64,000 nt of DNA from Janthinobacterium sp. FW305-129 (GTDB lineage: Bacteria > Pseudomonadota > Gammaproteobacteria > Burkholderiales > Burkholderiaceae_D): the NCBI RefSeq assembly GCF_020858115.1, contig NZ_JACYMM010000012.1:124001-188000 (forward strand). Direction: 5' to 3'. Within the stretch, counting starts at the first letter, position 1. Every line of letters begins with the position of its first letter. A program made the translations under genes and the position numbers. Positions 1 through 7,786 of this stretch are shown piece after piece. The notes beneath the pieces are model-generated. The model saw nothing but the letters and a program-made list of their open reading frames with translations. It ran no database searches and was not told the origin of the DNA.

Positions 1-591
1 TCTTACTTTTTTCCCGCTACCACGGGCAATTGCACGAAAGCGGGAGCGCTGGCCGTGTACGACGATTTACCATCGAGCGGTTTTGCGACAGATGGACTGT
101 ACCGTATCGATGCAACCAGCACCAAGCTCGCGCCCGAGACCTATTGCGCCAGAAACCTGATCAGTGAATTGCCGGCCTGGTATAACGCGCACAATCCTCC
201 CGCCCAGGCCGACGATCCGACGGCACGCGAATTCCCTATCGTGACCACTGCGCCGCGTGCAGTGAGCAAAGATATGTCCACCAGAAAACTTCAGTGGACC
301 AATATGCACCGTGCATCGCGCAACCTGGCAGAAGCGATGGCCAGCAAGGCGCGCCTGGAAAAAACCTACATCTTTACCCTGGGCATGGGCGCCGCGCTGA
401 AGGGCATGGCAGGGCCGGACAATGAAATCGGCGAAGACTTGCTGCGCTGCATGGCCAACACGAGCGATGCGCCAACGCGTTGCCGCAAGCCGGCCGAACC
501 CATGGGCCTGTACTGCTATGCGGCCACCGAAAGCGACCTGAGCCCTTGTTTCACGCGGCTCGCCTCGGCCATCCTGCGCCTTTCGAAATAA
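1..591 (+). CDS. TadG-like pilus-assembly protein, C-terminal part (partial)
   Basis: The frame is open from the first base to the stop at 591, so the gene enters from the left edge; an internal GTG at 55 is only a fallback start. About 196 residues are visible. The end carries several Cys (LLRCMANTS, PTRCRKPAE, GLYCYAATESDL, SPCFTRL) and closes with ASAILRLSK. A tail of the type 'YYxAxxxxDLxxxFxxIAxxILRL' is typical of the C-terminus of TadG-like proteins of the Flp/Tad pilus, which often carry a von Willebrand factor A domain and are anchored in the inner membrane. The VWA part would lie upstream and cannot be seen. It converges on the amidohydrolase gene with an 11-bp gap. Family assignment is moderate and rests only on the tail. 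Confidence 0.6.
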   Translation, partial: SYFFPATTGNCTKAGALAVYDDLPSSGFATDGLYRIDATSTKLAPETYCARNLISELPAWYNAHNPPAQADDPTAREFPIVTTAPRAVSKDMSTRKLQWTNMHRASRNLAEAMASKARLEKTYIFTLGMGAALKGMAGPDNEIGEDLLRCMANTSDAPTRCRKPAEPMGLYCYAATESDLSPCFTRLASAILRLSK

Positions 592-602
592 GGCCCGGCC
601 GC

Positions 603-2459
603 CTAGAAGGCGAAGCAGCTGCAGCCCAGGGTGCCCCAGAAACCGGAAAAATCGCTGATCGGCACGGCCGACTTGCGCGCCCGGTCGTGCGCATGCGCAT
701 GCACGCCGCAGGCGCCCGCGCACTGGTGCGGCAGCATGGCTTGCGCTTGCGCCGGCCTGGCTGCGGGCCGGTAATGGCCGGGCACCGCGCGCACGGGCGA
801 CCACTCGGGCAGCACGGGGATGGCCGGCGGCGCCAGCGCCATGAATTCTCCCTGGGCGTAGACGACCTTGCCGCCCACCATGGTCAGCACGGATTCGATG
901 GACTTGATCGCCTCTTCCGGCACCGTAAAGTAATCGGCCGACAGCACGGAAAGGTCGGCCAGCATGCCCTCGCGGATGCGCCCCTTCTTGCCTTGCTCGC
1001 TGGAAAACCAGGCGCTGCCCGCCGTCCACAGTTCCAGCGCCGTGTCGCGCGACAGGCGCCCCGCCGCATCCGTCAGGGCCAGGCCGCCCACGGTACGCCC
1101 GGAAACGAGCCAGTACAGCGCCGTCCACGGGTTGTAGCTGGCGACCCTGGTGGCATCCGTGCCGCCGCCCACGGGCACGCCCGCGTCCAGCATGCGCTGC
1201 ACGGGCGGCGTGGCTTTGGCCGCCTCGGCCCCGTAACGCTCGACGAAATATTCGCCCTGGAAGGCCATGCGGTGCTGGATGGCCAGGCCGCCGCCCAGCG
1301 CTTTCACGCGGTCGATGTTTCTCGGGCTGATGGTTTCCGCGTGGTCGAACAGCCAGTGCAAGCCGCCGAACGGCGTGTCGCGGTTGACCTTTTCAAACAC
1401 GTCGAGCATGCGGCCGATCGATTCGTCATAGGTGGCGTGCAGGCGGAACGGCCAGCGCTGCTCGACCAGGTGGCGCACGACCTTTTCCAGCTCGTCTTCC
1501 ATGCCGGCCGCCAGCTCGGGGCGCGGCTCGAGGAAATCCTCGAAGTCTGCGGCGGAAAACACCAGCATTTCGCCGGCGCCGTTGTGCCGGTAGTAATCCG
1601 TGCCGTCGCCGGGCTTGATCATGCCCGTCCACTTCTGGAAGTCCTGCAATTCCGCGCCCTTGTTTTGCGTGAACAGGTTGTAGGCGATGCGTATCGTCAA
1701 CTGCTCCTTTTGCGCCAGCTCATCGACGACAGCGTAGTCTTCGGGATAATTCTGGAAGCCGCCGCCGGCGTCGATGGCGCTGGTGATACCGAGGCGGTTG
1801 AGTTCGCGCATGAACTGGCGCGTGGAGTTCACTTGCAATTCCAGCGGCAGCTTCGGGCCTTTCGCCAGCGTGGCATACAGGATCATGGCGTTCGGCCGGG
1901 CGATCAGCAAGCCCGTCGGGTTGCCGGCCCCATCGCGCACGATCTCGCCGCCGGGCGGGTTCGGCGTATTTTTATCGTAGCCGACGGCGCGCAGGGCGGC
2001 GCGGTTGAGCAGGGCGCGGTCGTACAGGTGCAGGATGAAGACGGGCGTGTCGGGCGCGGCCGCGTTGATTTCATCGAGCGTCGGCATGCGCTTTTCCGCG
2101 AACTGGAATTCCGTCCAGCCGCCCACCACGCGCACCCATTGCGGGTTCGGCGTGCGCAAGGCTTGCTCCTTGAGCATGCGCAAGGCGTCGGCCAGCGACG
2201 GCACGCCTTCCCAGCGCAGTTCCAGGTTGTAGTTCAAGCCGCCCCGGATCAGGTGCAGATGCGAATCGTTCAGGCCGGGAATCACCGTACGGCCAGCCAG
2301 GTCGATCAGCTGCGTGGCGGGGCCGCGATGGCGCATCACGTCTTCGACGTCGCCGACGGCGAGGAACTTGCCGTCGGCGATGGCGACGGCGGACGCCAGC
2401 GGCTGCGCCCTGTCGACCGTGTGGAAACGGCCATTCAGTAAAATCGTGCTTGCGTGCAT
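603..2459 (-). CDS. YtcJ-like amidohydrolase (amidohydrolase_3 family)
   Basis: Metal-dependent hydrolase of the amidohydrolase superfamily, 618 residues, near the family's usual length. It begins with the small beta-sandwich part (STILLNGRFHTVD, then DGKFLAVGD), followed by the metal-binding DSHLHL (HxH) after GRTVIPGLN. A later metal-ligand region is LHWLFDHAETI, and GGGTDATR fits the conserved Asp near the end of the barrel. The substrate is not predictable; members cleave amide, imide or ester bonds. The start at MHAST was chosen over an upstream ATG because a GGGAG Shine-Dalgarno sits about 7 nt before it. The isochorismatase-family gene lies 70 bp upstream on the same strand, so the two are probably co-transcribed. 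The tail GTLGCSCFAF is unusual in having two close cysteines. Confidence 0.88.
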   Translation of the reverse strand: MHASTILLNGRFHTVDRAQPLASAVAIADGKFLAVGDVEDVMRHRGPATQLIDLAGRTVIPGLNDSHLHLIRGGLNYNLELRWEGVPSLADALRMLKEQALRTPNPQWVRVVGGWTEFQFAEKRMPTLDEINAAAPDTPVFILHLYDRALLNRAALRAVGYDKNTPNPPGGEIVRDGAGNPTGLLIARPNAMILYATLAKGPKLPLELQVNSTRQFMRELNRLGITSAIDAGGGFQNYPEDYAVVDELAQKEQLTIRIAYNLFTQNKGAELQDFQKWTGMIKPGDGTDYYRHNGAGEMLVFSAADFEDFLEPRPELAAGMEDELEKVVRHLVEQRWPFRLHATYDESIGRMLDVFEKVNRDTPFGGLHWLFDHAETISPRNIDRVKALGGGLAIQHRMAFQGEYFVERYGAEAAKATPPVQRMLDAGVPVGGGTDATRVASYNPWTALYWLVSGRTVGGLALTDAAGRLSRDTALELWTAGSAWFSSEQGKKGRIREGMLADLSVLSADYFTVPEEAIKSIESVLTMVGGKVVYAQGEFMALAPPAIPVLPEWSPVRAVPGHYRPAARPAQAQAMLPHQCAGACGVHAHAHDRARKSAVPISDFSGFWGTLGCSCFAF

Positions 2460-2529
2460 GGAAACTCCCGGTTCAGGTGAAGAATACCGCCCCGCCGGCG
2501 GGCGGCGCTGGCGCGATATCAATGAAAGC

Positions 2530-3183
2530 TCAATGACCTTCGCTGGCGTTGAACATGGATTTGGCGTAGATCAAGCCCAGGCCATAGCCGCCGCCGTGCG
2601 CCACGGCCGTCGCCACCGTTTCATTGTAGGTCTCGCCGCGGGCCCAGTCGCGCTGCAGTTCCAGCAAGTATTGCACGGACGTCATCGGCTGCGCGCCCGC
2701 CTGTATCATGCGCTGCATGGCCATCGCATGGGCTTCATCGGAGACGTCACCGCTGGCGTCGGCGATCACGTACACCTCAAAACCCTGCGCCAGCGCCGAC
2801 AGGGCGGGGCCGACGATGCAGACGGAGGTCCACAGGCCGGCCAGCACGATCTTGCCCTTGCCGTAACCGTTCACCTTGTCGGCGATGCGCGCGTCTTCCC
2901 AGGTGTTCATGGTCGTGCGGTCGACCGGCGCCTGGTCGGGAAAGACGGACTGGATTTCGTCGAAGATGGGACCGGAGAACGACTTGGCCGCCACCGTCGT
3001 CAAAATCGTCGGCACATTGAATTGCGCCGCCGCCTTCGCCACCAGGGCCGCATTGTTGCGCAGCAAGGCCAGGTCGATCGAACGGGTGGCGAACGCCATC
3101 TGCGACTGGTGGTCGATCATGATCAGGGTATGATCGTCAGGGGTCAGCAGTTTTTGGGCGGCTTGGGCGGTGGCGATAGGCAT
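2530..3183 (-). CDS. Isochorismatase-family cysteine hydrolase (YcaC-like)
   Basis: A 217-residue alpha/beta hydrolase of the isochorismatase superfamily. The catalytic triad expected of the family is visible: Asp in TLIMIDHQSQM, Lys in VAAKSFSGP, and Cys in WTSVCIVGPAL, in that order and with family-like spacing. It most resembles the YcaC subgroup, whose substrate is unknown, rather than true isochorismatases or nicotinamidases. The start at MPIATAQ follows AAGGAA about 8 nt upstream; a longer in-frame ATG at 3264 lacks a ribosome site. It is the first gene of a probable two-gene unit with the YtcJ-like amidohydrolase. Together they could process an amide or carbamate compound; that link is inference from position only. 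Confidence 0.88.
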   Translation of the reverse strand: MPIATAQAAQKLLTPDDHTLIMIDHQSQMAFATRSIDLALLRNNAALVAKAAAQFNVPTILTTVAAKSFSGPIFDEIQSVFPDQAPVDRTTMNTWEDARIADKVNGYGKGKIVLAGLWTSVCIVGPALSALAQGFEVYVIADASGDVSDEAHAMAMQRMIQAGAQPMTSVQYLLELQRDWARGETYNETVATAVAHGGGYGLGLIYAKSMFNASEGH

Positions 3184-3402
3184 GATGTTTTCCTTGGTGA
3201 AAATAATTGAATATAAAAAAAGGGATGTCGTTGTACGGTGCTTCTGCTCCTGCCCTTGCGTCACGCTGTGTGTGCCGGGCCAGTGCTATGCAGTATGGAC
3301 GAGATACTTTGAAAACAAAAACGGAAAGAATGCCAAGCTATGTGCAATTTTTTCGATAATGAAAAATAGCCGCTGCGGCGGCCCGCAAATCAAGGAGAAA
3401 AC

Positions 3403-3657
3403 ATGGGATTTGAATTCAGGATCACGGCCAGCCTGACGCCGGAACAGCGCCAGCACCTCGCGCGGCTGCCAGAGTTGGCGGCGCCGGCGCCGCGCCCGCC
3501 CGGCAACGCCATGCCCGACACGGACGCCAGGCTGACGGCCGCCGGCCTGTATGTCTGCCAGCACCTGCGCCCGGACCCGTGGCACGGCCTGGACGCCGTG
3601 CGCGCCTGGCTCGATGCGCAGGGCATCGCTTACGTCGTCGCGGAGATCGACGACTGA
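3403..3657 (+). CDS. Small hypothetical protein, 84 aa
   Basis: Not recognised. It is soluble, with no signal peptide or membrane segment. The first half is rich in Pro and Ala (ELAAPAPRPPGNAMPD); the second half looks like a folded alpha/beta stretch (DAVRAWLDAQGIAYVVAEIDD). The start is well supported by AAGGAGAAAAC directly before ATG. It runs divergently from the isochorismatase-family gene, sharing the 220-bp AT-rich spacer 3184-3402, and converges on the TonB receptor gene with only 7 bp between stops. Confidence 0.7.
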   Translation: MGFEFRITASLTPEQRQHLARLPELAAPAPRPPGNAMPDTDARLTAAGLYVCQHLRPDPWHGLDAVRAWLDAQGIAYVVAEIDD

Positions 3658-3664
3658 ACAAGGC

Positions 3665-5809
3665 CTACAAGGAGCCTTCGAGCATGACGCGCAGGGTGCG
3701 GTAGCTGCCCGTATCGACCGTGCGCAACAGGCTGCCGGCGCCATCCGCATACAGGCTGCGCGCGCGCTCAGGCTGCCGCAGCAGATTGGCGCCCGACACG
3801 CGCAGGCGCAGCTGGTCGCTGAACTTCCACAAGGCGTACAGGTCCAGTTCGCGGCGGGCGCCCTGCCAGGCCAGCAGCTGGCTTGACTCGCGCCACCGTC
3901 CGCCGCCCTGGTAATGCAGATTGCCGCCCACGGTCAAGGGCTTGCTGGACAGCCGGTAATCGGCGCCCAGGTTGGCGCTCCACGGCAGCTGGCCATCGAG
4001 GCGGTTGTCCGGGCCGGCGACGGCGTCCAGCGTCGACCAGTTGCGCGCCACGTTCGCCCGCAAGTCCAGCGCGGGGGCGCCCGCCCACAGCGCCGCCAAC
4101 GGCAGCTTCGCTTCCAGTTCGATGCCGCGCACCTGCGCCCTGCCCTGATTGACGGGCGTGGCCACCCAGCGCCCGTGGTCCTGGTACAGGCGGTCCAGCA
4201 TCACGTCGCCGATGCGCCGCAGCGAGGCGCTGGCGCCCAGCATGGCGCCCTGTGCCCCGCCTGCCGGATAGTATTCGTAGGCCGCATCGAGGCCCCACGC
4301 CAGCTCCGGGCGCAGCGCCGGGTTGCCCCGGTTGTCGGGATTCGCGGGGCTATTGCCGTTGTCGTTGAGGTAGGGCCGCGGGATCAGCTGGAAAATCTGC
4401 GGCGCCTTGTAGGTGCGCGTGACGGCCAGGCGCACCTGATCCTTGCCGGCCAGCTTCCACAGGCTGTGCAGCACGGGGCTCCACACTTGCGCGCGCACGT
4501 CGACGGCGTCCGCGCCACCGGTGGCGCTGGCCGTGCGCCAGGTTTCCCAGCGCAGCCCCAGAGACAGCGACCAGCGCGCGGAGATATCCCATTCATCCTG
4601 CGCAAACAGGGCCAGGCGCCGCAGCGTGGCCGCATAGTCTGCGTCCGGCAGCACGGGCGGCCCGCCCGGCGACAGCTGGCGCTCGCGGCGAAACTCGGCG
4701 CGCCGCCGGTGCCCCGCATCCCAGCCCGCCGCCAGCGCGTGCCCCGCGCCCAGCGTCCGGCGGTAGGTGCCGCTGGTCTGGGCGCCCAGCTCGTCCACGC
4801 CCGCATCGACGCGGCGCACATTCGCCGGCCCGGGCGCGGCACTGACGCCCTGGAACAGATAGTCGCTGCCACGGTGGTTGACATCGAGGCCCAGTTTCAT
4901 ATCGAGGCTGGCCCCTTGCCCCAGCTTGCGCAACCAGTGCAGATCGCTGCGCACGGTGCCGCTGTCCTGGCTGAAGGCGGCGTCGTTGTGCGGATAGTCG
5001 GTATGACCGCCCAGATAAGCCGTTTCCACCACCTGGCGGCGGCTGGCCACGCGGCGCAAGGTGACCAGGCTTTGCCAGGCCAGGCTGTCTTCGCCCGCCA
5101 GCGCCCATTGCAGGCGGGGCGCCAGCTCGAACGCATCGCTGGTCACGCGCTCCGTCAGCGGCATATGGCGCAGCACCGTGGGGCTGCCAGCGGCATCGTA
5201 TGCGCGGTTCCATTCATCGAGCACGCCCCGGCGCCCCGTGTGCGCGAGCGTGCCGGCCAGCGCGTAGGACAGGTCCCCGTCCTTGTCCGACCACTGCACG
5301 GTGGCGCTGCCGGCGGGCATGCCATGGCTGCCGGACGCCCCCAGCTTGACAGTGCGCTCGCGCCGCTTGCCCGATTTTTTCAGCACAATATTGACGGAGC
5401 CGGCGATCGCCTGGGCGGAAAATTGCGCCGTGGCGGCGCGCATGATTTCCACGCGCTCGACCAGTTCCGGATCCAGGGAGTCGAGCGAAAAACCGGGCGG
5501 CACGGGCACGCCGTCGAGCATGACCAGGGTATAACCCTGACCCAGCCCGCGCAGCTGGATTTGCCCGCCAGCCGTGCCCGAAGCCGTGCCGCCGATGGTA
5601 ACGCCGGGCAGGCGCTTCAGGGCGTCGGACAAGGTACGCTCGCCCTGGCGTATCAGTTCCTCGTGGCCGACGACGATGGCGGCGACGGTGTCGCTGCGGC
5701 GCTGGTCCACTTTGCCGGCAGTGACCGTCACGGAAGGGAGAACGTCCACGGCACGGACGTGCGCCGTCCACGGCAGCGCAAGGCTGCACAATACAATACT
5801 CAATCGCAT
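3665..5809 (-). CDS. TonB-dependent outer-membrane receptor
   Basis: A 714-residue outer-membrane receptor. A signal peptide (MRLSIVLCSLALPWTAHVRA) is followed by a TonB-box-like segment (LPSVTVTAGK) and a plug domain, with the typical DALKRLPGVTIGG, IQLRGLGQGYTLVMLDGVPV and VERVEIMRAATAQF runs to about residue 145. The rest is a beta-barrel ending in an aromatic-poor YRTLRVMLEGSL strand. The ligand is unknown; the plug start resembles catecholate or cobalamin-type receptors in general. It lies 73 bp after the M56/M23 peptidase gene on the same strand and is probably the third gene of the blaI-like operon. That would put outer-membrane uptake under the BlaI-type repressor. No siderophore genes are nearby. 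Confidence 0.9.
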   Translation of the reverse strand: MRLSIVLCSLALPWTAHVRAVDVLPSVTVTAGKVDQRRSDTVAAIVVGHEELIRQGERTLSDALKRLPGVTIGGTASGTAGGQIQLRGLGQGYTLVMLDGVPVPPGFSLDSLDPELVERVEIMRAATAQFSAQAIAGSVNIVLKKSGKRRERTVKLGASGSHGMPAGSATVQWSDKDGDLSYALAGTLAHTGRRGVLDEWNRAYDAAGSPTVLRHMPLTERVTSDAFELAPRLQWALAGEDSLAWQSLVTLRRVASRRQVVETAYLGGHTDYPHNDAAFSQDSGTVRSDLHWLRKLGQGASLDMKLGLDVNHRGSDYLFQGVSAAPGPANVRRVDAGVDELGAQTSGTYRRTLGAGHALAAGWDAGHRRRAEFRRERQLSPGGPPVLPDADYAATLRRLALFAQDEWDISARWSLSLGLRWETWRTASATGGADAVDVRAQVWSPVLHSLWKLAGKDQVRLAVTRTYKAPQIFQLIPRPYLNDNGNSPANPDNRGNPALRPELAWGLDAAYEYYPAGGAQGAMLGASASLRRIGDVMLDRLYQDHGRWVATPVNQGRAQVRGIELEAKLPLAALWAGAPALDLRANVARNWSTLDAVAGPDNRLDGQLPWSANLGADYRLSSKPLTVGGNLHYQGGGRWRESSQLLAWQGARRELDLYALWKFSDQLRLRVSGANLLRQPERARSLYADGAGSLLRTVDTGSYRTLRVMLEGSL

Positions 5810-5882
5810 GGGGAATCCTGAAAGGGTTGTGGTGGAGTCGACTGTGCGCTCGCGCGCTCACCCGACCCGCGGCCAGGTAACA

Positions 5883-7310
5883 CTAGCGGCCGAACTGCTC
5901 CTTGCGCGTGCGCAGGGCGCGCGCGGTGGCGTTGGCATCGAGACCGGCCAGCCACTGTTGCGGGTCCTGCAAACGCCCGTTGCGGATCACCTCGAAATGC
6001 AGATGCGGTCCCGTCGCCAGGCCGGTGGCGCCCACGGTGCCGATGGCCTGCCCCGCCGTGACGGCCATGCCGGTGGTGAGCGTGACCCGGTCGAGATGGG
6101 CATACAGCGACTCGACGCCGCCGCCATGGTCGATGCGCACGGCCTTGCCGAGGCGCGCATCTTCGCTGACGCTGGCGATGCCGTCGGCCGCCGCATGCAC
6201 GGGCGTGCCGCGCCTGGCGCCCAGATCGATGCCGCGATGGCCCCGCGGCGTCAGCTGGCGCACCACGCCAAAGAAGCCGGTCACGCGCATGGTATCGAGG
6301 GGATTGCGCCAGAGCGCTGGCGCCGTCGCCGTCGCAGCGGGCATGGTTGCCGGCGCGGCTGCCACGGCCCACGCCAGTGCCGGCTGCAGCGCAAGGCTGG
6401 CCGCGCCGATCGCGCACAGCAGCAGCGCCGTCAGCACCCGCAGGGCCGCAGGCGGGCGCTCCTGCCCGTCACGCATGCGCCGCAGGCGCTCGGCCATGCC
6501 GCCGCCGCCGAAGGCCAGCCCCGGCAGCGGCTGCGCCTGCAGTCCCAGCTGCCGGACCAGGGCGGCCGCATATTGCTGGTGCTGGCGCGCGGGGCGGCCC
6601 GCCAGAACCTGGCGGTCGCAACCGAGCTCTTGCGCCCAAGCCAGCTGGCCGGCCAGCCAGCGCGCGGCCGGATTGAACCACAGCAGCGCCTGCAGCAGAT
6701 TGGCCAGCAGCAGGAGCACGGGATCGCGCCGGCGGGCATGGGTCAGCTCATGGGCAATCACCAGCTGCCGCTGTTCCGGCGTAAATTGCGCCAGGTGCGC
6801 CGGCAACAGCAAGCGCGGCCGCCACACGCCCACCAGCATCGGCGAGATCGGCGCGTCCACTTCCAGCACATCCATGCCAGGCAGGCGGCGGCGCCGCGCC
6901 AGTTGCAGCAAGGTGCGCAGCATGGCGTGGCCACGCCGCCAGCGCCAGACGGCGCAAGCGACGCCCAGCAAATAGATCAGGCCCCAGGCGGACGGCACCA
7001 GGGCCAGCCAGGAAGCAGCCGGTGGCAGCCCGGCAACCGGCGCCGCCATGGCCAGCGGCGCGCCGGGCGCCGTGCCGGCCAGGAAAACGGGCACGCTTAC
7101 CTCGGGCACCACGCTCAGCTGCCGCGCGTCGGGCAGCAGCGGCAGCACAAACACGGCGGCCAGCACCAGCTGGGCGCCCAGCCACACGCTGCGCTGCGCC
7201 GCCAGCGCGGGCCAGCGCCGTTGCGCCAGGCTCAGCATTGCCCACAGCAGCGGGCCCGTCACGAGACAGGCGGCGCTGGCCTGCAACAGCGTGAGAGAAA
7301 ACAGCAGCAT
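5883..7310 (-). CDS. M56/M23 membrane metallopeptidase (BlaR1-like N-terminus, LytM-like C-terminus)
   Basis: A 475-residue protein joining two zinc peptidases. The first 290 residues or so form a BlaR1/MecR1-type M56 domain with N-terminal membrane segments (MLLFSLTLLQASAACLVTGP, a second near residue 35) and the HExxH motif in VIAHELTHARRRD. A further hydrophobic segment follows at about 285-305. The C-terminal part is an M23 (LytM) domain: RGHRGIDLGARRGTP supplies HxxxD, and GPHLHFEVIRNG supplies HxH. In classical BlaR1 the outer sensor is a penicillin-binding domain; here it is replaced by a potential peptidoglycan hydrolase. The gene starts 3 bp after the blaI-like stop, so the pair is translationally linked. 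The inferred role is sensing cell-wall state and inactivating the repressor. Confidence 0.85.
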   Translation of the reverse strand: MLLFSLTLLQASAACLVTGPLLWAMLSLAQRRWPALAAQRSVWLGAQLVLAAVFVLPLLPDARQLSVVPEVSVPVFLAGTAPGAPLAMAAPVAGLPPAASWLALVPSAWGLIYLLGVACAVWRWRRGHAMLRTLLQLARRRRLPGMDVLEVDAPISPMLVGVWRPRLLLPAHLAQFTPEQRQLVIAHELTHARRRDPVLLLLANLLQALLWFNPAARWLAGQLAWAQELGCDRQVLAGRPARQHQQYAAALVRQLGLQAQPLPGLAFGGGGMAERLRRMRDGQERPPAALRVLTALLLCAIGAASLALQPALAWAVAAAPATMPAATATAPALWRNPLDTMRVTGFFGVVRQLTPRGHRGIDLGARRGTPVHAAADGIASVSEDARLGKAVRIDHGGGVESLYAHLDRVTLTTGMAVTAGQAIGTVGATGLATGPHLHFEVIRNGRLQDPQQWLAGLDANATARALRTRKEQFGR

Positions 7311-7313
7311 CGC

Positions 7314-7691
7314 CTATTCCTTTCCCTCGAGCGGCCAGTCCTGCAGCAGCTGCTCCAGCGCCGCCAGCTCCTGCTGGTCCACCAGTTTGCTGCCCGTAAA
7401 CATACTGACCGGCAAGGGACTATCGATTTCCATCACGCGCCGGCCAAAGTCGTGGGCAAACGCGGCCAGGGTAGCCACCTTGTCCACGTTCGCTTCATAC
7501 ACGAGCACGCCATGCACGCTGCGCTGCAGCAGCATGCCCTTGTCCAGCATGCGCTCGACCGTCTTGCGCGTGGACGAAAACGACCAGCCCAGCTCGTCTT
7601 CCACCCTGGCGTGCAATTCACGCGCGGACAGCGGGTGGTCTTTCCACAAGGCTTTCAATAACGACAATTCGGTGACGGAGGGCGTGCTCAT
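7314..7691 (-). CDS. BlaI/MecI/CopY-family transcriptional repressor
   Basis: A 125-residue winged-helix regulator. The family start is clear: TELSLLKALWKDHPLSARELHARV, then a recognition region WSFSSTRKTVERMLDKGML and wing (QRSVHGVLVYEA). A C-terminal dimerisation region (ELAALEQLLQDWPLEGKE) follows. In this family a membrane M56 peptidase inactivates the repressor, and exactly such a gene follows after 3 bp. The start ATG has AAGGA about 7 nt upstream. The promoter region carries two near-identical repeats (7725-7745 and 7759-7779) that fit BlaI/MecI operators, so autoregulation is likely. Real targets probably include the peptidase and the TonB-dependent receptor downstream. Confidence 0.9.
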   Translation of the reverse strand: MSTPSVTELSLLKALWKDHPLSARELHARVEDELGWSFSSTRKTVERMLDKGMLLQRSVHGVLVYEANVDKVATLAAFAHDFGRRVMEIDSPLPVSMFTGSKLVDQQELAALEQLLQDWPLEGKE

Positions 7692-7721
7692 GGTGCATCC
7701 TTTTAGTGACTATTGACACAA

Positions 7722-7780
7722 TTATGCGACAACAGTCACATGCACGCAAGCGCTATTTTGCGACAACTGTCACATGCACT
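7722..7780 (-). promoter_or_regulatory. Promoter and twin operator repeats of the blaI-like operon
   Basis: Two 21-bp direct repeats, 7725-7745 and 7759-7779, differ at one base (TGCGACAACWGTCACATGCAC) and are spaced 34 bp apart, about three helix turns. Each is also an imperfect palindrome of the form TGYGACA-N2-TGTCRCA, close to the ACA-N2-TGT core of BlaI/MecI operators. Read leftwards, TTGCGT (-35-like, 3 of 6) and CATAAT (-10, 5 of 6) are separated by 17 bp and the first repeat lies between them. A bound repressor would therefore block RNA polymerase directly. The second repeat ends only 8 bp from the chemoreceptor stop codon. Confidence 0.72.
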
Positions 7781-7786
7781 GCGACA

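Noticed and set aside
3914-5821. A 635-codon open frame on the plus strand, opposite the TonB receptor gene
   Set aside because: It is rich in Arg, Gln and His, has no ribosome site or recognisable domain, and mirrors codon bias of the high-GC real gene on the other strand. The same holds for the long opposite frames at 480-2441, 21333-23243, 23333-25099, 28521-29834 and 43843-46233.
7725-7779. The twin 21-bp repeats as ends of a mobile element
   Set aside because: They are direct, only 34 bp apart, enclose no gene, and fit the promoter position and BlaI/MecI half-site pattern.
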